From Branchiostoma floridae (lineage: Eukaryota; Chordata; Leptocardii; Amphioxiformes; Branchiostomatidae): a stretch of DNA of 64,000 bases. The position numbers and the translations under genes were made by a program. Each line of letters opens with the position of its first letter. Within the stretch, counting starts at the first letter, position 1. This document shows positions 60,901-64,000 of the stretch, in pieces. Below the pieces are notes generated by a model that was not told where the DNA came from, did not search any database, and was given only the letters and a program-made list of their open reading frames with translations. The stretch covers positions 8,851,400 to 8,915,399 of the forward strand of contig NC_049989.1 in NCBI RefSeq assembly GCF_000003815.2. The letters run 5' to 3'.

Positions 60901-61874
60901 AAGTAGTTACTCAAGCAATTGGATATGGTTTGGGAAACGGTCAGAATGTCAGGGTCACTGAAGATTAGGTCGTACCAGTAGTATTCCGTCATCAACTGGA
61001 ATTCACCAGTTTTCGTCAGTGACCCTGACATTCTGACCGTTTCCCAAACCATATCCAGTGCTTGACTAACTACTTTTTGGCGTATTTACTCAGCTTGACT
61101 AACTCTTACGTGTGATGTGGCGCCACTGAGAGGTGCCATGACGGGTGGAGGGGAGGGTGGGGCAAACTTGCGGTGGTGCCAGGGACTCTGGTCCCCGCCG
61201 AGCCTGCGGGGGGTAGGTGGAGAAGGCTGGGGGATCCCCACGCCTGGAACACTGTCCCACCTGGGGGTACGGCCATCAGATTAAGGTGTGTCAGTAACAA
61301 CAGATATTGCAATTAAGTTCTGTGTTAGACAATTAAACATGGTATCTTGAAAAGCTACAGGTCTTCCACGTTTCAAATAATGATCTTAAAACAAAGATAA
61401 AGAATTACGTTTCCAAATTGCAGTACTTACTCAAATAATCCTAAATTTTCTAGATCTGGCATAGTATGGCAGTTTTTTGCTCTAAAATTGTTGCATAGAC
61501 ACTAAAAGCTTAAAACTCTCCTTGTTGCAAAAGGCTTTCACCATAGATATAAAGATTACAGTAAAAAGGCACCCCCATTGAACGTGAATCGTACTTGTGT
61601 ATTTTGTTGACATAGTGGCTAGTCGACGAGTCACCCACGCTGACCCCGCTGATACTGATGTTCTCGCAAGACCCACTCCTCCGTTGCTCGAGGCCGATAG
61701 GTTGGAACGGGGCCATTGTGCTTGGTCCCTTCGGGCTACCATCCCTTTGGAACCGAAAGGTTGTGTCTTCGGCTCCGGCGCGACCTGGGGAGGAATCACG
61801 GCTGAGCTCGGGGATTCGGGTCGGTGGAGAAGAGAGGTTAAGAGTCTCAAAGCTGGGTAAGGTGTCCTCCGGAG
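57931..61874 (-). CDS. Adaptor or exchange-factor-like protein, C-terminal part: Ser/Pro-rich linker, SH3, SH2
   Basis: Exons: 61874-61595, 61260-61110, 59944-59756, 59396-59324, 58697-58591 and 58146-57931; phases join and the last ends in a stop after IIPCRDF. The first two exons code a Ser-rich stretch (SCENISISGVSVG) and a Pro-rich stretch (PQPSPPTPRR, FAPPSPPPV). The third is an SH3 domain (VVAVCDYTATLDG, GWWYVRIG, EGWVPGDYWEVV). A short linker follows, then an SH2 domain: WYHGRLSRHEAESRLL, FLVRQST with the phosphotyrosine-binding Arg, HHFTIE with the betaD His, and YYQHNTLF near the end. SH3 then SH2 at the extreme C-terminus without a kinase differs from GRB2, CRK and NCK. It might be a Dbl/Vav-like exchange factor whose DH-PH part is off the right edge, but this is a guess. 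No gene name is assigned. Confidence 0.8.
60005..60314. mobile_element. TIR element, about 310 bp
   Basis: GGGTCCCCATCCTCCTACGC at the left is inverted at the right (GTAGGAGGATGTGGGCCCC). Pairing extends through CCAATCGGCTAATTGCCTAT and TGTGGGGACCCTGC, about 57 bp per arm. It starts 60 bases upstream of the acceptor of the SH3 exon. Confidence 0.8.
60887..61092. mobile_element. Foldback element, about 75-bp arms
   Basis: TACGCCAAAAAGTAGTTACT and GATATGGTTTGGGAAACGGT, with the 20 bases after it, appear inverted at 61017-61092. The loop is about 55 bases. It lies in an intron of the SH3-SH2 gene, ending within 20 bases of the donor of the Pro-rich exon (61110). Confidence 0.8.
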
Positions 61875-62639
61875 CTAAGAGAAACACAGATTTCAAAAAT
61901 CAGATTACAGTATTTCTGTTTTAAGAGCTGATGTCTGTAAAAACCAAGCAAAATCAGAAAAAGTTGGCCAAACTCAAAAAATCGATTTTCCTTAAATTTT
62001 GTGTGGTGGTAGGGCCTTGGTCCAAACCTACAAAAATGGCAAAGTTTTAGATCTGCGGTCACCGGTTGCCATGGCAACGGCCATTTTTCAAAATGGCGGA
62101 TTTTCACCAAGAGAAGGCCTTGGTCGCGTCCAAAATAGGCCTCCTTTGGACTCCTGTAGCCCCCACAAATTAACAGATATTTTATTGATTCTCGGATATG
62201 TTATTACCCATATTCTAATGAAAAAAATGATATATAGTGATGCTCAAAATGTTTTTGTAGTGAGGTGCAGCAGATGTTTGAAAATGATGTGTTTTCGTGA
62301 ATTTCCAAAATTGACAAAAATCAATTTTTTGACCATTTTTATTGACCATTAGCTCATTTACAGGCAAATCAATTTGCTTGATTTTTGGCACAGTTATAGT
62401 TTGAACCTTTGTATACATCATATGTAAAAAAAAGTTTGGGCCTTTTACGTATCGAACCGTGGTGGCCCCGAGAGTAAACCAATATTTCCATTTCAAGAAA
62501 ATCGTAACCATAGAATTATTCCTGGAAAAACAGTCATAGCTTACCAAAAATGAATTTCAGTTTCATTTTATGTAGCAGAGGAACTTACCTATCACTTATA
62601 AAAGCAGGGTTGTTCTAGATTTTTTTATAATTGCCTTTA
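61875..62639. other. Intron of the SH3-SH2 gene, right part
   Basis: AT-rich sequence with a GC-richer patch near 62050-62110 (GGTTGCCATGGCAACGG, an RFX/X-box-like palindrome). No further exon in phase 1 with good splice sites was found. Confidence 0.45.
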
Positions 62640-63460
62640 AAATGATTTTATTGAGTTTTTTTGGTCATTTTTAGACCAAAAAATGTCTATTTTGGCCCAA
62701 GCACCCTGGTATTGCAACCAAATGACCTGAAATTTGGTATAGGAATGTCCTGGACAAGTACACAGATGGATTGATAACTGGTTTGCCATGTAATAGAACA
62801 AAATGCTGAATTTGGTGACTTTTTTGTGGCATTTTCGGCCCAAAAAGTACATTTTTGGCCCCTGTACCCTGGTTTTACAACCGAATGCCCTGAAATTTGG
62901 TATAGGAATGCCCTGGACACATGCGCACATAGATTCAATAACCATTTTGGCATACTGTTCAACAAAATGCTTAACTTTGTGATTTTTGGTTTATTTTTTC
63001 CCCAAAAAAGTACATTTTTGGCTCCCATACCCTGGTTTTACAAGCAATGCCCTGAACATACATGTATGCGCACATGGATTCAATAACATGTTTTGCATAC
63101 AGTACAACAAAATGCTTTATTTTGAACTTTTTGCCATTCTTTTTTCCCAAAATCATTTTCGCTCCTGTTCCCTGGTTTTCCAAGTAAATAACCGGTAAAA
63201 ATTTGGTATAGGAGCGCCTGAAATGGCTTTTATAACCCGTTTTTGCATACAGTGCAACAAAACGCGTAATGTTGTAATTTTTGGTCATTGTTTTACCCAA
63301 AGTACATTTTTGGCTCTTTCTGTAATTTTTGGCGCCAAAAGTACATTTTTGGCCCATTGAACCCTGGTTTTACAACTAAATGACCTGAAATTTGGTATGG
63401 AAATGCCCTGGACACATGCGCACATAGAGTCAATAATAATTTTGGCATGATGATGGCTGT
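62640..63460. repeat. Tandem repeat, about five units of 140-190 bp
   Basis: The anchor ACCCTGGTTTTACAA (or close variants) recurs at about 62703, 62868, 63029, 63167 and 63361. Each is followed by CCTGAAATTTGGTATAGGAA, TGCGCACATAGATTCAATAA and ACAAAATGCT. On the minus strand each unit stays open for 70-110 codons, giving repetitive frames that I do not treat as genes. Confidence 0.85.
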
Positions 63461-63880
63461 TTCTTCGTATCCGAAGATCAATGGTAGGCAGAAAAGGTTG
63501 ATTAGACGACCAGTCTGCCTGGCCTGCACGTGACTATTTTTAAGGTGAAGGAGGGGTGTGCACTCCCTTCTCCACCCTCTCGTCTACTGGCGCACTAAGT
63601 CATACAGGGACAGAACTGTTTGCCACGTAAGACGGCCTCAGCAGATGCAGGTTTATTATTTGGAGTTTCCGTCTCCTAGGAGGACTTCCGACCAAGGATG
63701 TGAGGGGTTCCTCCTACCCCCGATCGCGCAACTCGTGTGTCATGGCGGGTGCGTCATGCCCGAACATGCCCCTAAGGCTTGTCTCGGCCACAAAGCCCCG
63801 CCAAGGCCACTAGCCGAAGCTAGAACCTTGAACCTTGAACGTGGACATCTTTGAGATGCCGAAGCTAGATACTCATTTAA
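63461..63880. other. Unclassified, probably repeat-derived
   Basis: Higher GC than the flanks, with a short palindrome-like CTTCGTATCCGAAG and a repeated CCTTGAACCTTGAAC. It lies between a tandem array and a SINE. It looks like the tail of another retroelement, but I cannot name the family. Confidence 0.35.
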
Positions 63881-63888
63881 ACCTGAGT

Positions 63889-64000
63889 TAAGTGAGGAAA
63901 GTCATGTAAAGTGCCTTTCCCAAGGGCACAAGATCGGTGACACAGCAGTCGGATTCGAACCCGCCACCTCTCGGTTTCGAGCCGAATGCTTGTCATACAG
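63889..64000 (-). mobile_element. SINE copy, reverse orientation, cut by the window edge
   Basis: On the minus strand the sequence reads a tRNA-like head with B box GGGTTCGAATCC, then CACCGATCTTGTGCCCTTGG and GAAAGGCACTTTACATGACT, matching the element at 44728. The head runs to the right edge, so the 5' end may be missing. Confidence 0.8.

Noticed and set aside
62637-63529. Series of 70-128-codon minus-strand frames with repeating peptides
   Set aside because: They follow the tandem array, each unit giving the same peptide; there are frame slips between units and no start or splice context.
1-64000. CRISPR array, prokaryotic operon or virus
   Set aside because: No regularly spaced identical short repeats with unique spacers; genes are spliced and separated by long introns.

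Overview
This is intron-rich animal nuclear DNA, most likely from an amphioxus (Branchiostoma) or another invertebrate deuterostome. The organism is inferred from single-copy orthologues of vertebrate genes with chordate-like motifs, short coding exons with GT/AG introns of a few hundred bases to several kb, divergent promoters, a tRNA-derived SINE, AC/TG microsatellites and many small terminal-inverted-repeat (TIR) elements in introns. There are no bacterial features. I assembled all gene models by hand from splice sites and reading-phase continuity; no transcript evidence was available.

Layout, left to right. (1) 872-21657, minus: a KSR (kinase suppressor of Ras) scaffold. Thirteen coding exons give 675 residues carrying the CA1, Pro/Ser-rich, C1 and FxFP regions; the kinase-like domain lies beyond the left edge. 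Its 10.6-kb first intron holds a hAT-like element, a 2.8-kb PIF/Harbinger-like element and another TIR element. (2) 23595-27727, minus: NUDT6-type Nudix hydrolase with two candidate last exons. (3) 29070-35078, plus: CDK2AP1/2-type gene with two tandem terminal exons coding nearly the same 22 residues. (4) 30758-32088, plus: a two-exon MADF/Myb-like gene inside the long CDK2AP intron. (5) 37751-38640, minus: MTRFR (C12orf65), a mitochondrial GGQ release-factor homologue. (6) 39614-56024, plus: MPHOSPH9, a centrosomal coiled-coil protein in about 20 exons, including a 15-nt microexon. (7) 57931-61874, minus: the C-terminal part of a protein with a Ser/Pro-rich linker, an SH3 and a terminal SH2; its N-terminus is off the right edge. 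(8) 62640-64000: a tandem-repeat array followed by a reverse-oriented SINE.

The genes are not an operon. KSR organises the RAF-MEK-ERK cascade, CDK2AP is a cell-cycle/NuRD-associated factor, MTRFR rescues mitochondrial ribosomes, and MPHOSPH9 acts at centrioles and cilia. The run CDK2AP-MTRFR-MPHOSPH9, with alternating strands, matches the arrangement I recall at human 12q24.31, so it looks like an ancient linkage block. NUDT6/CDK2AP and MTRFR/MPHOSPH9 are divergent pairs with short shared promoter regions.

The most interesting observations are the two tandem alternative-terminal-exon systems (CDK2AP and NUDT6), the nested MADF gene, a KSR intron that is about 90% one transposon, a Harbinger-like element with non-inverted subterminal repeats, and a perfect 31-bp hairpin in a MPHOSPH9 intron.
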